DNA of 64,000 nt from Modicisalibacter luteus DSM 23508 (GCF_000378505.1 NZ_KB900006.1:1-64000); one strand, 5' to 3'; positions 1 through 9,980 are shown, numbered from the stretch's first letter. Notes: generated from the sequence alone by a model not told the origin. A program made the numbers and translations.

Positions 1-12
1 AACTCTTCAGTT
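1..12 (-). rRNA. rrs: 16S rRNA gene, first ~12 bases only (partial)
   Basis: Read on the minus strand, the window edge gives AAACTGAAGAGTT, the usual 5' start of gammaproteobacterial 16S rRNA (AACTGAAGAGTTTGATC). The gene continues off the left edge. A small hairpin (GTCCG/CGGAC, 25-39) sits just upstream of the mature end. Identity rests on the match of these few bases together with the boxA and promoters upstream. Confidence 0.85.
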
Positions 13-150
13 TAAAATCATATAGTCCGTTAAGCGGACCAAACTTGGCTCAAGGTTCAAACGAATTCATCTGTTGACGAGTCGCTTGCCTTGATTTTCG
101 GTGACTGGTCACCGCATCATCGACAAGCGCCCACATGAATTACCTGATCG

Positions 151-163
151 ATTGTTAAAGAGC
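151..163 (-). promoter_or_regulatory. rRNA antitermination boxA
   Basis: The minus strand reads GCTCTTTAACAAT, matching the boxA consensus GCTCTTTAACA recognised by NusB/NusE in rRNA leaders. It lies about 140 bases before the 16S 5' end. A stem-loop made of CGGTGAC/GTCACCG at 99-114 lies between boxA and 16S and may be the boxC-like or processing element. Confidence 0.85.
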
Positions 164-234
164 GTTGCAACTGGAAGCGAGCACTGCATGCTGACTTCCT
201 CACCCCTCGGGGCTGCCTCGTTGCGAGAGGGCGT

Positions 235-262
235 ATTCTACCGATCCGGGCCGCGCTGTCAA
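235..262 (-). promoter_or_regulatory. rrn promoter, proximal
   Basis: Minus strand TTGACA, a 16-base spacer, TAGAAT, then a GC-rich discriminator (ACGCCC). The 16-base spacing and GC discriminator are typical of stable-RNA promoters under growth-rate and stringent control. It precedes the boxA leader. Confidence 0.85.
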
Positions 263-371
263 GCCGCTGTTTTCGCCGTTGGCCATCATCTCTAAAGAGC
301 GCTGGCCGAACCGAAGCACCTGAATCCCGTGCCTTCGATCCTGTCGGGCGAACCCCGATCCGTGGCGGTGC

Positions 372-399
372 ATTCTACCGAATGCGGCGTGTCTGTCAA
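372..399 (-). promoter_or_regulatory. rrn promoter, middle
   Basis: Minus strand TTGACA, 16-base spacer, TAGAAT, followed by GCACCGCC. It is nearly the same design as the proximal promoter: both have GG directly before TAGAAT. It lies 137 bases upstream of the proximal one and the two form a tandem pair. Confidence 0.85.
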
Positions 400-499
400 C
401 TGCCCTTTCTCAGCGAACCGAGAAAAACCCCAACAGAAACAGCGCCTTGCGCCACCTTCACCGCCAACCACGTATGCCCGTCGTTGGCAGCGGATGCGT

Positions 500-528
500 A
501 CTTTACGGCCCACCAAGTGACCTGGCAA
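500..528 (-). promoter_or_regulatory. Possible third, distal rrn promoter
   Basis: Minus strand TTGCCA, 17-base spacer, TAAAGT, then ACGCATCC. It is weaker than the two promoters downstream and may be a third tandem start. The remainder of 263-600 shows no coding pattern; it is rrn upstream region. Confidence 0.45.
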
Positions 529-601
529 GCCCCCAGCAGAAAAAAAGTGTAGTTCAAGCAATTACGCCCTGCCATGCGAGCTGCAAAATTAATATTGTTG
601 T

Positions 602-630
602 CACGGCGGGGGTGCCAAGCCTCCGCCGTG
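602..630 (-). terminator. Hairpin at end of prp operon
   Basis: CACGGCGG/CCGCCGTG arms flank a short loop just after the prpD stop. On the minus strand it is followed by only a scattered T-rich stretch. It probably ends the prp transcript before the rrn promoters, which read the same way. Confidence 0.5.
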
Positions 631-641
631 GTGAAGCAGGG

Positions 642-2126
642 TTAGATGACGAACATATCCATGAACTCGTTGACCGGTGTGGCTTCTAGCAATGCCTGAT
701 CCTTGCAAAGCATAAAGATGGCTTGGCTACGCCCGGCCGGGAAGCGTGTCGCCAGATTGGCCTTGAACTTGGCCTCGAGTAGAGGGATACCGTCCTGACG
801 GCGCCTACGATGGCCGATCGGATATTCGACCACGACATTCTCGGTACTCGAGCCGTCTTTGAAGAAAACTTGAATAGCGTTGGCGATCGAACGTTTATCC
901 GATTCCATGTACTCGCGGGTAAACCGTTCGTCCTCGACAACTTCCATCTTTTCGCGCAGCTCGTCGATGATCGGGTTGGCGTAGTGGAATTCATCTTCAT
1001 AGTGTTCGGCCACAAGGCTGCCGAATGCCAGGGGTACTGCCGCCATGTACTGTAGACAGTGATCCCGGTCTGCCGGGTTGGCCAGTTTGCCTGACTTCGA
1101 AATGATGCGAATCGCGGATTCATGGGTAGTAATGACGATACGGTCGATCTCGTCCAAGCGGTCCTTGACCTGCGGATGCAGTATGACCGCCGCCTCACAG
1201 GCTGTCTGGGCATGGAACTCCGCCGGGAAAGAAATCTTGAACAGCACGTGTTCCATAACGTACGTCCCGTAATTACGGGTGAACTTGAACTTGCGCTCAT
1301 TCTCATCCTTGATCTGCTGATCCTTATTGGTCTTGGAAAACAGTACATCGTAGAAGCCCCACTGCGGTGCAGTAAGCACGCCCGGGATACCCATCTCTCC
1401 ACGCATGGCGATATCGGCCAGCCGTACCCCGCGAGACGTCGCATCCCCAGCAGCCCAGGACTTACGGGACCCCGCGTTGGGCGCGTGGCGGTATGTCCGC
1501 AGGCTCTGACCATCAGCCCAGGCATGAGACAAGGCGGACAGGAGTTGCTCCCTATCGGCCCCCATCAACTTGGCGACCACAGCTGTCGAAGCCACCTTGA
1601 CGAGCACGACATGATCGAGCCCGACACGGTTGAAGGAGTTTTCCAGCGCCAGCACACCCTGAATCTCATGCGCCATGATCATGGCTTCGAGCACGTCACG
1701 CATGGTCAGCGGCGGCTTGCCCGATGCGATGCGCTTTTGTGACAGGTGATCAGCGACAGCAAGAATGCCACCCAGATTATCCGAAGGATGCCCCCACTCA
1801 GCGGCCAGCCACGTGTCGTTGTAATCCAACCAGCGGATGATGCACCCGATATCCCAGGCAGCCTTCATCGGGTCCAGCCGGAATGAAGTGCCTGGCACTC
1901 GTGCCCCATGGGGCACGACCGTGTTTTCCACCACCGGCCCCAAGTGCTTGGTACATTCCGGAAAGCGTAGCGCAAGAAGACCGCAGCCCAGCGTATCCAT
2001 CAGACAGTTACGAGCCGTATCCAGCGCTTCCTGGCTTTCTATCTTGTAGCCAAGCACATAGTCAGCGATCTTCTGCAGCTCGATGTCATAGTCTGGGCGT
2101 TGATTGATATCGACATTGGCGCTCAT
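642..2126 (-). CDS. prpD: 2-methylcitrate dehydratase PrpD
   Basis: Third enzyme of the methylcitrate route for propionyl-CoA: dehydrates 2-methylcitrate to 2-methyl-cis-aconitate in the cytosol. The 494-residue length and family blocks such as RWLDYNDTW and [12 protein letters not shown] identify the MmgE/PrpD family (E. coli PrpD is 483 residues). An in-frame ATG three codons upstream abuts the ribosome site AAGGA; the ATG at 2126 has a 9-base spacing from it and is preferred. It is last in the operon gntR-prpB-prpC-prpD. Because PrpD is present, the alternative AcnD/PrpF route is not expected here, and neither gene is in the window. Confidence 0.93.
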   Translation of the reverse strand: MSANVDINQRPDYDIELQKIADYVLGYKIESQEALDTARNCLMDTLGCGLLALRFPECTKHLGPVVENTVVPHGARVPGTSFRLDPMKAAWDIGCIIRWLDYNDTWLAAEWGHPSDNLGGILAVADHLSQKRIASGKPPLTMRDVLEAMIMAHEIQGVLALENSFNRVGLDHVVLVKVASTAVVAKLMGADREQLLSALSHAWADGQSLRTYRHAPNAGSRKSWAAGDATSRGVRLADIAMRGEMGIPGVLTAPQWGFYDVLFSKTNKDQQIKDENERKFKFTRNYGTYVMEHVLFKISFPAEFHAQTACEAAVILHPQVKDRLDEIDRIVITTHESAIRIISKSGKLANPADRDHCLQYMAAVPLAFGSLVAEHYEDEFHYANPIIDELREKMEVVEDERFTREYMESDKRSIANAIQVFFKDGSSTENVVVEYPIGHRRRRQDGIPLLEAKFKANLATRFPAGRSQAIFMLCKDQALLEATPVNEFMDMFVI

Positions 2127-2194
2127 CGAAAACATTCCTTGGTATGGCGGTGTCTACCCGCCGATCAGTTGAGACAAGAATCGATGCTAGACGA

Positions 2195-2216
2195 TGGGCC
2201 CGACGTGTCGGGCCCA
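2195..2216 (-). other. Intercistronic hairpin prpC-prpD
   Basis: A 10-base perfect stem (TGGGCCCGAC/GTCGGGCCCA) separated by two bases lies in the 97-base gap between prpC and prpD. There is no T tract, so it more likely slows mRNA decay or partly attenuates prpD than terminates fully. Confidence 0.5.
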
Positions 2217-2223
2217 GGCGAAC

Positions 2224-3351
2224 TCAGTTGCGCTGCTCAATCGGCAACCAGGGTTGCTTGTCGGGGCCGGTGTAGTCGGCACTTGGCCGGATGATGCGGT
2301 TATTGGCGCGCTGCTCAAAAACATGCGCACACCAGCCAGTTAGGCGTGAACAGACAAAAATCGGTGTGAATAGCTTGGTAGGAATGCCCATGAAGTAATA
2401 GGCACTAGCATGGAAGAAGTCGGCGTTACAGAACAATTTCTTCTCGCGCCACATGACTTGCTCTACACGCTCGGAGACCGGATAGAGGCGTGCATCCCCG
2501 ACATCCTCAGCCAAATTCCGCGACCATTGCTTGATAATGGCATTGCGTGGATCGGACTCACGGTAGATAGCATGTCCGAAGCCCATGATCTTTTCCTTGC
2601 GCTCGAGCATGCCAAGAATTTCACGCTCGGCCTCATCTGGCGATTGCCAGTGCTCAATCATCGCCATCGCCGCTTCATTGGCACCACCATGTAGCGGCCC
2701 TCTCAACGACCCGATGGCACCAGTGACACAACTGTGAATGTCGGAAAGCGTCGAGGCACAGACCCGGGCCGTGAATGTCGAGGCGTTGAATTCATGTTCG
2801 GCATACAAGATCAATGAAACATTCATGACACGGGCGTGCAGCTCGGATGCCGGTTTTCCATGCAGTAGATGCAGGAAATGGCCGCCGATGGATTCATCGT
2901 CAGTTTCAGTCTCGATACGCACGCCATCGTGGGAATAGCGGTACCAGTAATTGATGATGGAAGGAAATACCGCCAGCATGCGATCGCTGCGATCCTGCTG
3001 CTCACCGAAGCTTTCCTCTGTCTCGAGATTACCCAACATCGACGCCCCGGTACGCATCACGTCCATAGGGTGGGCATCGGCAGGAATCTGTTCCAATACC
3101 GCTTTCAGCGCAGTCGGCAGGCCACGCAGCGTTTTTAGCTTGGCAACGTAATCATTCAATTCCTGACGATTGGGCAGCTTGCCCTTGAGAAGCAGGTAGG
3201 CAACCTCCTCAAAGCGGGCATGCTCTGCCAAGTCATGAATATCGTAACCGCGGTAGGTCAAGCCCGAACCACTCTTGCCGACCGTGCATAGCGCCGTGCT
3301 ACCGGCACTCTGGCCGCGCAATCCGGCTCCGTTGTTCGCTTTCTCAGACAT
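2224..3351 (-). CDS. prpC: 2-methylcitrate synthase PrpC
   Basis: Condenses propionyl-CoA with oxaloacetate to give 2-methylcitrate, the entry step of the pathway. The 375-residue protein has the citrate synthase signature GFGHAIYRESDPR and the short N-terminus typical of the 2-methylcitrate synthase branch rather than the ~430-residue GltA type. The N-terminal block LTYRGYDIHDLAEHA is also typical. It lies between prpB and prpD on the same strand, which settles the substrate as propionyl-CoA, although such enzymes often keep some citrate synthase activity. Start at ATG 3351, with GGAG a few bases upstream. Confidence 0.94.
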   Translation of the reverse strand: MSEKANNGAGLRGQSAGSTALCTVGKSGSGLTYRGYDIHDLAEHARFEEVAYLLLKGKLPNRQELNDYVAKLKTLRGLPTALKAVLEQIPADAHPMDVMRTGASMLGNLETEESFGEQQDRSDRMLAVFPSIINYWYRYSHDGVRIETETDDESIGGHFLHLLHGKPASELHARVMNVSLILYAEHEFNASTFTARVCASTLSDIHSCVTGAIGSLRGPLHGGANEAAMAMIEHWQSPDEAEREILGMLERKEKIMGFGHAIYRESDPRNAIIKQWSRNLAEDVGDARLYPVSERVEQVMWREKKLFCNADFFHASAYYFMGIPTKLFTPIFVCSRLTGWCAHVFEQRANNRIIRPSADYTGPDKQPWLPIEQRN

Positions 3352-3406
3352 GGCATGTCTCCTATGGGCGTGTTGAGCTTGTCGTTATCGTTGTTCAGCC
3401 AGACAG

Positions 3407-4297
3407 CTACTCAGTACCTTTCTCCTCGGCAAATAGAGCATCGAGTTTGCGCTCGAAGGCGTGATAATCGAGAAAGTCGTAAAGTTCGTCACGAGTCTGC
3501 ATAAGGTCCACCACCTCCCGCTGATGGCCTTTTTCATGAATACTGCGGTAAACCTGGAGAGCGGCAGCATTCATGGCCCGGAACGCTGACAGGGGATACA
3601 GCACCATACGACACCCCACCTCGCCGAGTTCTTGTTGCGAGAATAGCGGTGTAGCGCCGAACTCGGTGATGTTCGCCAGGATTGGGGCATGAACTCCTTC
3701 ACAAAACGCGCGATAGTCGTCCAGCGTGTGCACGGCCTCTGCAAAGATTGCATCGGCGCCCGCTTCGATACATGCATTGGCACGGTCGATAGCCGCATTC
3801 AGCCCCTCTTTCTGAAAGGCATCGGTGCGCGCGATCAGATAAAAGTCAGGATCAAGCTTGGCATCGGCAGCCGCCTTGATGCGGTCGACCATTTCCTGCT
3901 TGGACACGATAGCCTTGTTAGGGCGATGCCCGCATCGCTTCTGCGCTACCTGATCTTCGACATGTACGGCCGCGACGCCGGCACGCCCCATCTCCTTGAT
4001 GGTGCGTGCGATATTGAAGGCACCACCCCAGCCGGTATCGATGTCCACCAACAGCGGCAGCTCGCTGGCTCCGGTAATGCGGCGAGCATCCTCCACGACA
4101 TCGTTCATGGTGGTCATCCCCAGGTCGGGCATGCCAAACGAGGCATTGGCGACCCCTCCCCCCGAAAGATAGATGGCCCGATGGCCTACCTGTTCAGCCA
4201 TCAGGGCCGAGTAGGCGTTGATCGTACCTACGATGGGTAATGGGCGATGAGCATCGAGAGCGGCACGAAAACGTGCCCCAGGCGTGGGCTGGTTCAT
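3407..4297 (-). CDS. prpB: 2-methylisocitrate lyase PrpB
   Basis: Cleaves 2-methylisocitrate to pyruvate and succinate, the last step of propionate oxidation. The protein has 296 residues, with the catalytic loop KRCGHR (Cys about 122) and the Mg-binding block DIDTGWGG (about 85-92), both diagnostic of the PEP mutase/isocitrate lyase superfamily. Its start overlaps the 3' end of the upstream regulator gene by 4 bases, so the two are translationally coupled. It is the first enzyme gene of the operon. Confidence 0.95.
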   Translation of the reverse strand: MNQPTPGARFRAALDAHRPLPIVGTINAYSALMAEQVGHRAIYLSGGGVANASFGMPDLGMTTMNDVVEDARRITGASELPLLVDIDTGWGGAFNIARTIKEMGRAGVAAVHVEDQVAQKRCGHRPNKAIVSKQEMVDRIKAAADAKLDPDFYLIARTDAFQKEGLNAAIDRANACIEAGADAIFAEAVHTLDDYRAFCEGVHAPILANITEFGATPLFSQQELGEVGCRMVLYPLSAFRAMNAAALQVYRSIHEKGHQREVVDLMQTRDELYDFLDYHAFERKLDALFAEEKGTE

Positions 4298-5025
4298 GAG
4301 GTTGTCCTTTGGATGGGAGAGATCGTGGCTTCTTCCTGCTTGAGCACCTCGGCATAGCGCTCTGCCACATTCTCTCGAGAGGCGCTTACGTGCCGACGCA
4401 TCAATAGTTCGGCGAGCTCTTCATCTCCGGCTTCGATGGCATCGACGATACGATGGTGCTCGACAAAGGCGCGCTGCGGGCGTGAGCCGCTGGCACTGAA
4501 CTGGGTACGATACAGACGCACCAAGTAATAAAGATCGTCGCAAAGTATGGTCATCAGCATGCGATTGTGACTGCCGAGAACAATGCGATAGTGGAAGTCC
4601 AGATCCCCTTCCCGCTGATAGTAGGCTTCACCACGCTGCAGGTCGGCCTGCCGCTCATGAAATGCCAACACTTCGCGAAGTCCCGCAATTTCTTCGGAAC
4701 TCATATGACGTGCGGCCAGCCTGGCCGCCATGCTTTCCATGGCCTCCCGCACGTCGAAAAGCTCAAGTAACTCTTTCATGGACAGCTTGACGACCCGAGC
4801 TCCCACATGAGGCACGCGCTCGATCAGCCGATGTGCTTCCAGCCGTCGCATGGCCTCGCGAAGAGGACCGCGAGAAATGCCGTACGTTTTCGACAGCCCC
4901 GGCTCGGTAATCTTGGTTCCTGGTGCCAGCTCACCGCGAACGATGGCATCTTGGAGCTGATTGAAAACCCGCTCAGCCAAGGTTCGCACTTCAGGAAGCA
5001 CACCATCCTGCATATTGGAATTCAT
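4294..5025 (-). CDS. GntR-family (FCD) regulator of the prp operon
   Basis: A winged helix-turn-helix at the N-terminus (about residues 10-75, with [18 protein letters not shown]) is followed by an all-helical FCD ligand domain containing DLDFH and a later MRRHV histidine typical of the metal/ligand site. It is the first gene of the operon and overlaps prpB by 4 bases. An open frame extends upstream to a TTG at 5085, but a sigma70-type promoter (5057-5085) and an operator-like palindrome (5032-5041) lie inside that extension, so translation should begin at ATG 5025 (243 residues) or ATG 5013. Likely ligand: a methylcitrate-cycle intermediate (inference). Expected to repress its own operon. 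Confidence 0.88.
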   Translation of the reverse strand: MNSNMQDGVLPEVRTLAERVFNQLQDAIVRGELAPGTKITEPGLSKTYGISRGPLREAMRRLEAHRLIERVPHVGARVVKLSMKELLELFDVREAMESMAARLAARHMSSEEIAGLREVLAFHERQADLQRGEAYYQREGDLDFHYRIVLGSHNRMLMTILCDDLYYLVRLYRTQFSASGSRPQRAFVEHHRIVDAIEAGDEELAELLMRRHVSASRENVAERYAEVLKQEEATISPIQRTTS

Positions 5026-5031
5026 GATTGA

Positions 5032-5041
5032 TTGTCGACAA
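5032..5041. promoter_or_regulatory. Operator-like palindrome, promoter-proximal
   Basis: TTGTCGACAA, a perfect 10-base palindrome (flanked A/T to give ATTGTCGACAAT), lies just downstream of the -10 element of the gntR-prp promoter. Its GT-N-AC core matches the kind of site bound by FadR/FCD-type GntR proteins. The position, over the expected transcription start, suits repression. Confidence 0.65.
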
Positions 5042-5056
5042 TAAGTGATTGAGGGA

Positions 5057-5085
5057 ACTCTAGCCAGCACTAGCTGACCGGTCAA
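5057..5085 (-). promoter_or_regulatory. Promoter of gntR-prpBCD
   Basis: Minus strand TTGACC, 17-base spacer, TAGAGT. It lies between the two TTGTCGACAA palindromes, 32 bases upstream of the chosen gntR start. Confidence 0.65.
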
Positions 5086-5103
5086 TAGCGCTTGGCTCCC
5101 GAT

Positions 5104-5127
5104 CTTCTACACCTTTCGGCGTAGAAG
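5104..5127 (-). terminator. Hairpin downstream of the hydrolase gene
   Basis: Minus strand CTTCTACGCC/GGTGTAGAAG with a GAAA tetraloop. It lies between the hydrolase stop and the gntR promoter. No T tract follows, so it may be a weak terminator that separates the two transcripts. Confidence 0.4.
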
Positions 5128-5148
5128 CAAGTGGCAACCACCAAGCTG

Positions 5149-5158
5149 TTGTCGACAA
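5149..5158. promoter_or_regulatory. Operator-like palindrome, distal copy
   Basis: A second exact TTGTCGACAA, 117 bases upstream of the first and upstream of the -35 element. Two identical palindromes bracketing one promoter suggest cooperative or looping repression by the GntR protein. Confidence 0.6.
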
Positions 5159-5163
5159 TCCTT

Positions 5164-6024
5164 TTACGTTAGCGTCAAATGCGCCATGAGCAGTGAGGCG
5201 ATGCGTCGCGGCTTTTGGAAAGGTAGGGAATGATCTGTGCCAGGCAGCTCCCGATATACCCAGTCGGAACGTGAGTTAGCCAATAGCGCATGATAATTTT
5301 TCATGGCTTCTGGACTCTTGCCACCAACGATGCTGATAACGGCCTCCTGATTTTTAAGGAGCGCCTCGCGATCCATGTGCCGTACAGCTTGTGTCACGCA
5401 GTCCAGGGCATTGGCAAACCCCAGCGGCCGGTGGGCCAAGCGCGCAATCGACATTCGCTCGGCCCGGGGATTACGCGAGCGGTTGGGAGCAATAAGATCG
5501 AGAAAGGCAACGATGCCGGCTTCAGGCGTCTCAGCTTGCCGGATCCGCTCCGCCGCCTCAGCGTAAGCTTCACGTACTTGGATCATCTTGGCACGGTCTT
5601 CACGCTCGAGCAGAGCCGGTTCGATAAGGCACATGCGTGCAATCCGTCTTCCCATCCGCTGTTTCAAACGCATGGCGACCAGCCCCCCAAATGAATAACC
5701 AACGACGGTATCCAGCCGCTCACAGCCTCGAGCGTGCAGCACTGCTTCGATGTCGGTCGCGACATCTTCTAAAGTGAAACCACGCTCCTGACCGTCAGAG
5801 TCTTGGGTCAACCCCATCCCTCGTAAGTCAGGCACGATAATGTCTCGCCATGACTCGAGATGGCCAATCATGGGCTGCCATGTCAATTCACCGGCGACTC
5901 CCGCGCCGTGAAGTAGAAGCAATGTTCCCTGGCCACCTCCATTACTACGATGCAGGTGACGCCAGGCCACATACTGGCCCTGGCGCTCGAGTCTTCCACG
6001 TTCGAGGCGATAGTCGGCATGCAT
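5164..6024 (-). CDS. Alpha/beta-fold hydrolase
   Basis: Cytosolic serine hydrolase of unknown substrate, 286 residues. Visible fold elements are the oxyanion block LLLLHGAG (about 35-42), the nucleophile elbow GYSFGG (Ser near 110) and the terminal catalytic histidine in TDHSLPF near 267. The expected acidic residue after strand 7 is not obvious: the segment IVGGKSPEAM offers a Glu rather than the usual Asp. It is upstream of, and reads the same way as, the gntR-prp operon, but a separate promoter and hairpin lie between, so a role in propionate use is only possible. It is divergent from pabB. Confidence 0.8.
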   Translation of the reverse strand: MHADYRLERGRLERQGQYVAWRHLHRSNGGGQGTLLLLHGAGVAGELTWQPMIGHLESWRDIIVPDLRGMGLTQDSDGQERGFTLEDVATDIEAVLHARGCERLDTVVGYSFGGLVAMRLKQRMGRRIARMCLIEPALLEREDRAKMIQVREAYAEAAERIRQAETPEAGIVAFLDLIAPNRSRNPRAERMSIARLAHRPLGFANALDCVTQAVRHMDREALLKNQEAVISIVGGKSPEAMKNYHALLANSRSDWVYRELPGTDHSLPFQKPRRIASLLMAHLTLT

Positions 6025-6142
6025 CTAAAGGTTCCATCGATCAATCGGCAAATAAAGTTAGGCATTATCCCGTTCACCTGCGGGGCGGACAAATTCTTCC
6101 TGGACCCCTAGAATGTTCCGCTTGCTGAAGGAAACGCTTTGC

Positions 6143-7492
6143 ATGACCTCAAAACTAGTTATCGCTTCCCTGCCATACCATGCCGACCCTTTGGAACGCT
6201 TTTCCCGCCTGCGGCACCGAGAAGGCGCCGTCCTCCTCGATAGCGGCCGTCCGGAGGGGCCCGGCGGGCGTTACGACATCCTGACGAGTGACCCTCTCGC
6301 CACGCTCGAAGTCGACACTAACGGCAAGGTTCATTGCGATAAAGACCTGTGCTTGCCGCAGGAGCCGTTCAAGGCTCAGCAGGCACTACTTGAAAGTCTT
6401 GATGTCGATCTGCCTGATAGCGATCTTCCCTTTCTTGGCGGGCTGATCGGCTACTGGAGCTATGATCTTGGTAGAGTCCTGGAAACTTTGCCGGACCGTA
6501 CCCAAGTGACGACCTCGCTTCCCTGGAGCCGGCTGGGTCTCTACGACTGGGCCTTGATCCAGGATCATGTCCGTCGGGAAGCGTGGCTGGTCGCCACGCC
6601 GGAACGCAGGCGGCAAGTCGATGCCTGGCTGGCTCGCACACCACTCACGTTACCCGCCTTCTCCGTTACAGCGCCATTTCGCGCGGAAATGGATCAAGCG
6701 AGTTACGGCGAGCGCTTCCGATCAGTACAACGCTATATTCAGGCGGGAGATTGTTATCAGATCAACTTGGCTCAGCGCTTCAGCGCACCTTACCAAGGTG
6801 ATGTCTGGGAAGGTTATCTGGCCTTGAGGCGCGCCACCCCAACTCCCTTTGCCGGTTTCATGGCCTGGGATGACAAGGCGATCCTCTCCCTATCTCCAGA
6901 GCGGTTCCTGCAAACCCGACAAGGCCAAGTGGAAACTCGTCCCATCAAGGGAACCCGCCCGCGCGGCAAGACACCGGAAGAAGACGCCCGGCTCGCTACA
7001 GAACTGTCGACTAGCACTAAGGACCGGGCCGAGAATGTAATGATCGTAGACCTGCTGCGTAACGATCTAGGCCGCGTATGTCGTGCAGGCAGTGTCAGGG
7101 TACCGCAGCTTTGTGGGCTTGAAAGTTACGCCAATGTGCATCATCTGGTAAGCGTGATCACGGGGGAACTGAAATCATCGTCCTCACCGGTCGACCTGCT
7201 GGCAGCCGCATTTCCCGGCGGCTCTATCACCGGCGCTCCCAAAGTGCGTGCCATGCAGATTATTGATGAGCTAGAACCCAGCCGACGCAGCGCTTACTGC
7301 GGCAGCCTTGGCTACATCGATCGGCGGGGAACGATGGATACCTCAATCGCGATTCGAACCATCATTGCGGATGGCGGGGAGCTCCATGTCTGGGGCGGCG
7401 GAGGCGTGGTCAGCGATTCCGATGAAGAAGAGGAATACCAGGAAAGCTTGGCCAAGATTGCACGCCTGATGGACGCTCTCTCAGATGTGTAG
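6143..7492 (+). CDS. pabB: Aminodeoxychorismate synthase component I PabB
   Basis: With PabA glutaminase, converts chorismate to 4-amino-4-deoxychorismate for folate. The chorismate-binding domain (C-terminal ~260 residues) carries PIKGTRPRG; the Lys in this motif distinguishes PabB from anthranilate synthase TrpE, which has Ala there. GSITGAPK and GRVCRAGSV blocks are also present. An upstream ATG at 6113 is in frame, but GAAGGA (6127-6132) lies 10 bases before ATG 6143, which gives a 449-residue protein matching E. coli PabB length. It is a single gene, divergent from the hydrolase; pabA is not in the window. Confidence 0.92.
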   Translation: MTSKLVIASLPYHADPLERFSRLRHREGAVLLDSGRPEGPGGRYDILTSDPLATLEVDTNGKVHCDKDLCLPQEPFKAQQALLESLDVDLPDSDLPFLGGLIGYWSYDLGRVLETLPDRTQVTTSLPWSRLGLYDWALIQDHVRREAWLVATPERRRQVDAWLARTPLTLPAFSVTAPFRAEMDQASYGERFRSVQRYIQAGDCYQINLAQRFSAPYQGDVWEGYLALRRATPTPFAGFMAWDDKAILSLSPERFLQTRQGQVETRPIKGTRPRGKTPEEDARLATELSTSTKDRAENVMIVDLLRNDLGRVCRAGSVRVPQLCGLESYANVHHLVSVITGELKSSSSPVDLLAAAFPGGSITGAPKVRAMQIIDELEPSRRSAYCGSLGYIDRRGTMDTSIAIRTIIADGGELHVWGGGGVVSDSDEEEEYQESLAKIARLMDALSDV

Positions 7493-7668
7493 CTATGGCC
7501 GAATGGGTACCGTCCGCTTTTTTATTAGATTTCTGACTAAGAACTTCTCGACACCTATATTCCAGCTATATAAGCACCGAACTAAACAGTATTGGGGCGA
7601 GAAGCACGCCCTTTGCTAGGGTAATCACATTCTGGGAAGCCTGCTTCCCTCACGCTTCTGGAGGGCTT

Positions 7669-8289
7669 ATGGACCTGAACATCGACTCAATCAATGAGCA
7701 ATACGGCAATGATCCCGAGGCTCTGACGCGCTGGGCGCTGGGGCTCGGCAAACTTGCCATCTGCACAACAAATTTTCGGCCCTTCGAGGCCGTTATTCTG
7801 CACATGGTCACCCGAGTCCAGCCCGACATTCCCATCGTCTGGATGGACTCCGGCTATAACACCGAAGCCACTTACCGGTTTGCCGATGACGTTACCAAGC
7901 GACTCTCGCTGAACCTGAGCATCTATCATCCTAGACGTTCGCGGGCCCATCGTGAGGCACTGGAGGGTTCAGCACCGACAATCGACGACCCACGTCATGC
8001 CTCGTTTACCGAGGAAGTTAAGCTCGAACCTTTCGAACGCGCCCTTCGTGAAATGGCTCCTGACGTCTGGTTTACTGCAGTTCGGGCTGAAGACACGGCG
8101 CAACGTGCTCAAATGCAGCCAGTGTCGGTCAACGATAATGGTCTGATCAAGGTGGCACCGGTGCTGCATTGGACAGCCAAGGAAATGTATCAGTATCTGC
8201 AGAAACACGACTTGCCCAACAACTTTGATTATTTCGACCCCACCAAGGTGGAAGAGAAGCGCGAGTGCGGCCTACACCTTCAGCACTAA
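7669..8289 (+). CDS. cysH: Phosphoadenylyl-sulfate (PAPS) reductase family CysH
   Basis: Reduces activated sulfate to sulfite using thioredoxin. The 206-residue protein starts with the LALGLGKL-type nucleotide-binding segment and ends with the active-site tail ECGLHLQH, as in E. coli CysH (ECGLHEG). The Cys-Cys pairs that bind the 4Fe-4S cluster of APS reductases are absent, so PAPS is the expected substrate. It is about 35 residues shorter than E. coli CysH. A clear cysB homologue follows, and a thioredoxin gene lies 1.3 kb downstream. The 176 bases upstream (7493-7668) are AT-rich and may hold CysB sites, which I cannot place precisely. Confidence 0.88.
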   Translation: MDLNIDSINEQYGNDPEALTRWALGLGKLAICTTNFRPFEAVILHMVTRVQPDIPIVWMDSGYNTEATYRFADDVTKRLSLNLSIYHPRRSRAHREALEGSAPTIDDPRHASFTEEVKLEPFERALREMAPDVWFTAVRAEDTAQRAQMQPVSVNDNGLIKVAPVLHWTAKEMYQYLQKHDLPNNFDYFDPTKVEEKRECGLHLQH

Positions 8290-8310
8290 CGCTTATATCA
8301 GCGCTTGGCC

Positions 8311-8344
8311 AAAGCCCTGCCATTAGACTATGGCAGGGCTTTTG
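8311..8344. terminator. Bidirectional terminator cysH/cysB
   Basis: AAAGCCCTGCCAT/ATGGCAGGGCTTT stem with a 6-base loop between the convergent cysH and cysB. There are A/T runs on both sides, so it can serve both strands. Confidence 0.9.
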
Positions 8345-8352
8345 GGGTGCAC

Positions 8353-9369
<1,017 letters not shown>

Positions 9370-9516
9370 TTAATTCTTAAAAGAAATAAAATACTAGAAA
9401 ATAATGACAAAATGGAATATAAAAGCATCATAGCTGCCTCGCTGGCCGACGGCAAGAGGCGCCATACAAGGCACCCGCAATAACGTCTACCTATCGGCTT
9501 TCTTGGTAGAGTCCAT

Positions 9517-9545
9517 TTGCCAGCCAGGCAGGCTAACGCTACCAT
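9517..9545 (+). promoter_or_regulatory. Candidate trxA promoter
   Basis: TTGCCA, 17-base spacer, TACCAT, about 54 bases before the thioredoxin start. Moderate match only. Confidence 0.4.
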
Positions 9546-9598
9546 CAGCCGACTACACTACTACGCTAGTGATAAGCGCAAGCAATTGGAGATTTCCC

Positions 9599-9922
9599 AT
9601 GGCCAACAATGTCGACGTCACTACTGCCAACTTCGAGCAGGAAGTACTCAAAGCTGAGAAGCCTGTTCTGCTCAAATTCTGGGCACCCTGGTGCGGTCCG
9701 TGCAAGATGATGGCGCCGGTCGTCGAAGAGGTGGCCGACGAGAAAGCTGACAACCTCAAGGTCGTCAGCATCAACGTGGACGATGCCCCGGAAATCGCAG
9801 CCGAACACGGTGTTCGCGGTGTCCCGACCGTCATGCTATTCAAGTCTGGTGCCAAGGTCGCTTCGCTGGTAGGCGCCCAGTCGAAGTCGCAGCTCAACCA
9901 GTTCATCGACCAGAACGCCTGA
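9599..9922 (+). CDS. trxA: Thioredoxin 1
   Basis: Small cytosolic dithiol reductant, 107 residues, with the active site WCGPC (Cys32 and Cys35) and the cis-Pro segment RGVPTVML. It is the standard TrxA length. The frame is open upstream, but ATG 9599 is preceded by GGAG at suitable spacing. It is a single gene with its own terminator. It is a plausible electron donor for the PAPS reductase encoded 1.3 kb upstream. Confidence 0.97.
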   Translation: MANNVDVTTANFEQEVLKAEKPVLLKFWAPWCGPCKMMAPVVEEVADEKADNLKVVSINVDDAPEIAAEHGVRGVPTVMLFKSGAKVASLVGAQSKSQLNQFIDQNA

Positions 9923-9948
9923 TCCTCTCGTTATATCCCATAAAACAA

Positions 9949-9980
9949 AGCGAACGTCCTAACACAGGACGTTCGCTTTT
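9949..9980 (+). terminator. trxA terminator
   Basis: AGCGAACGTCCT/AGGACGTTCGCT, a 12-base stem with 5-base loop followed by TTTT. Confidence 0.95.

Noticed and set aside
28-120. Palindrome CGGTGAC/GTCACCG considered as a regulator operator
   Set aside because: It lies within the transcribed rRNA leader between boxA and 16S, where stem-loops for processing are expected.
686-1525. 279-codon frame on the same strand as prpD in another phase
   Set aside because: It is a shadow of prpD: Arg/Ser-rich, no motif, and fully inside a well-identified gene.
5026-5085. TTG start giving a longer GntR protein
   Set aside because: The -35/-10 elements and an operator palindrome lie within the extension, so it is unlikely to be translated.
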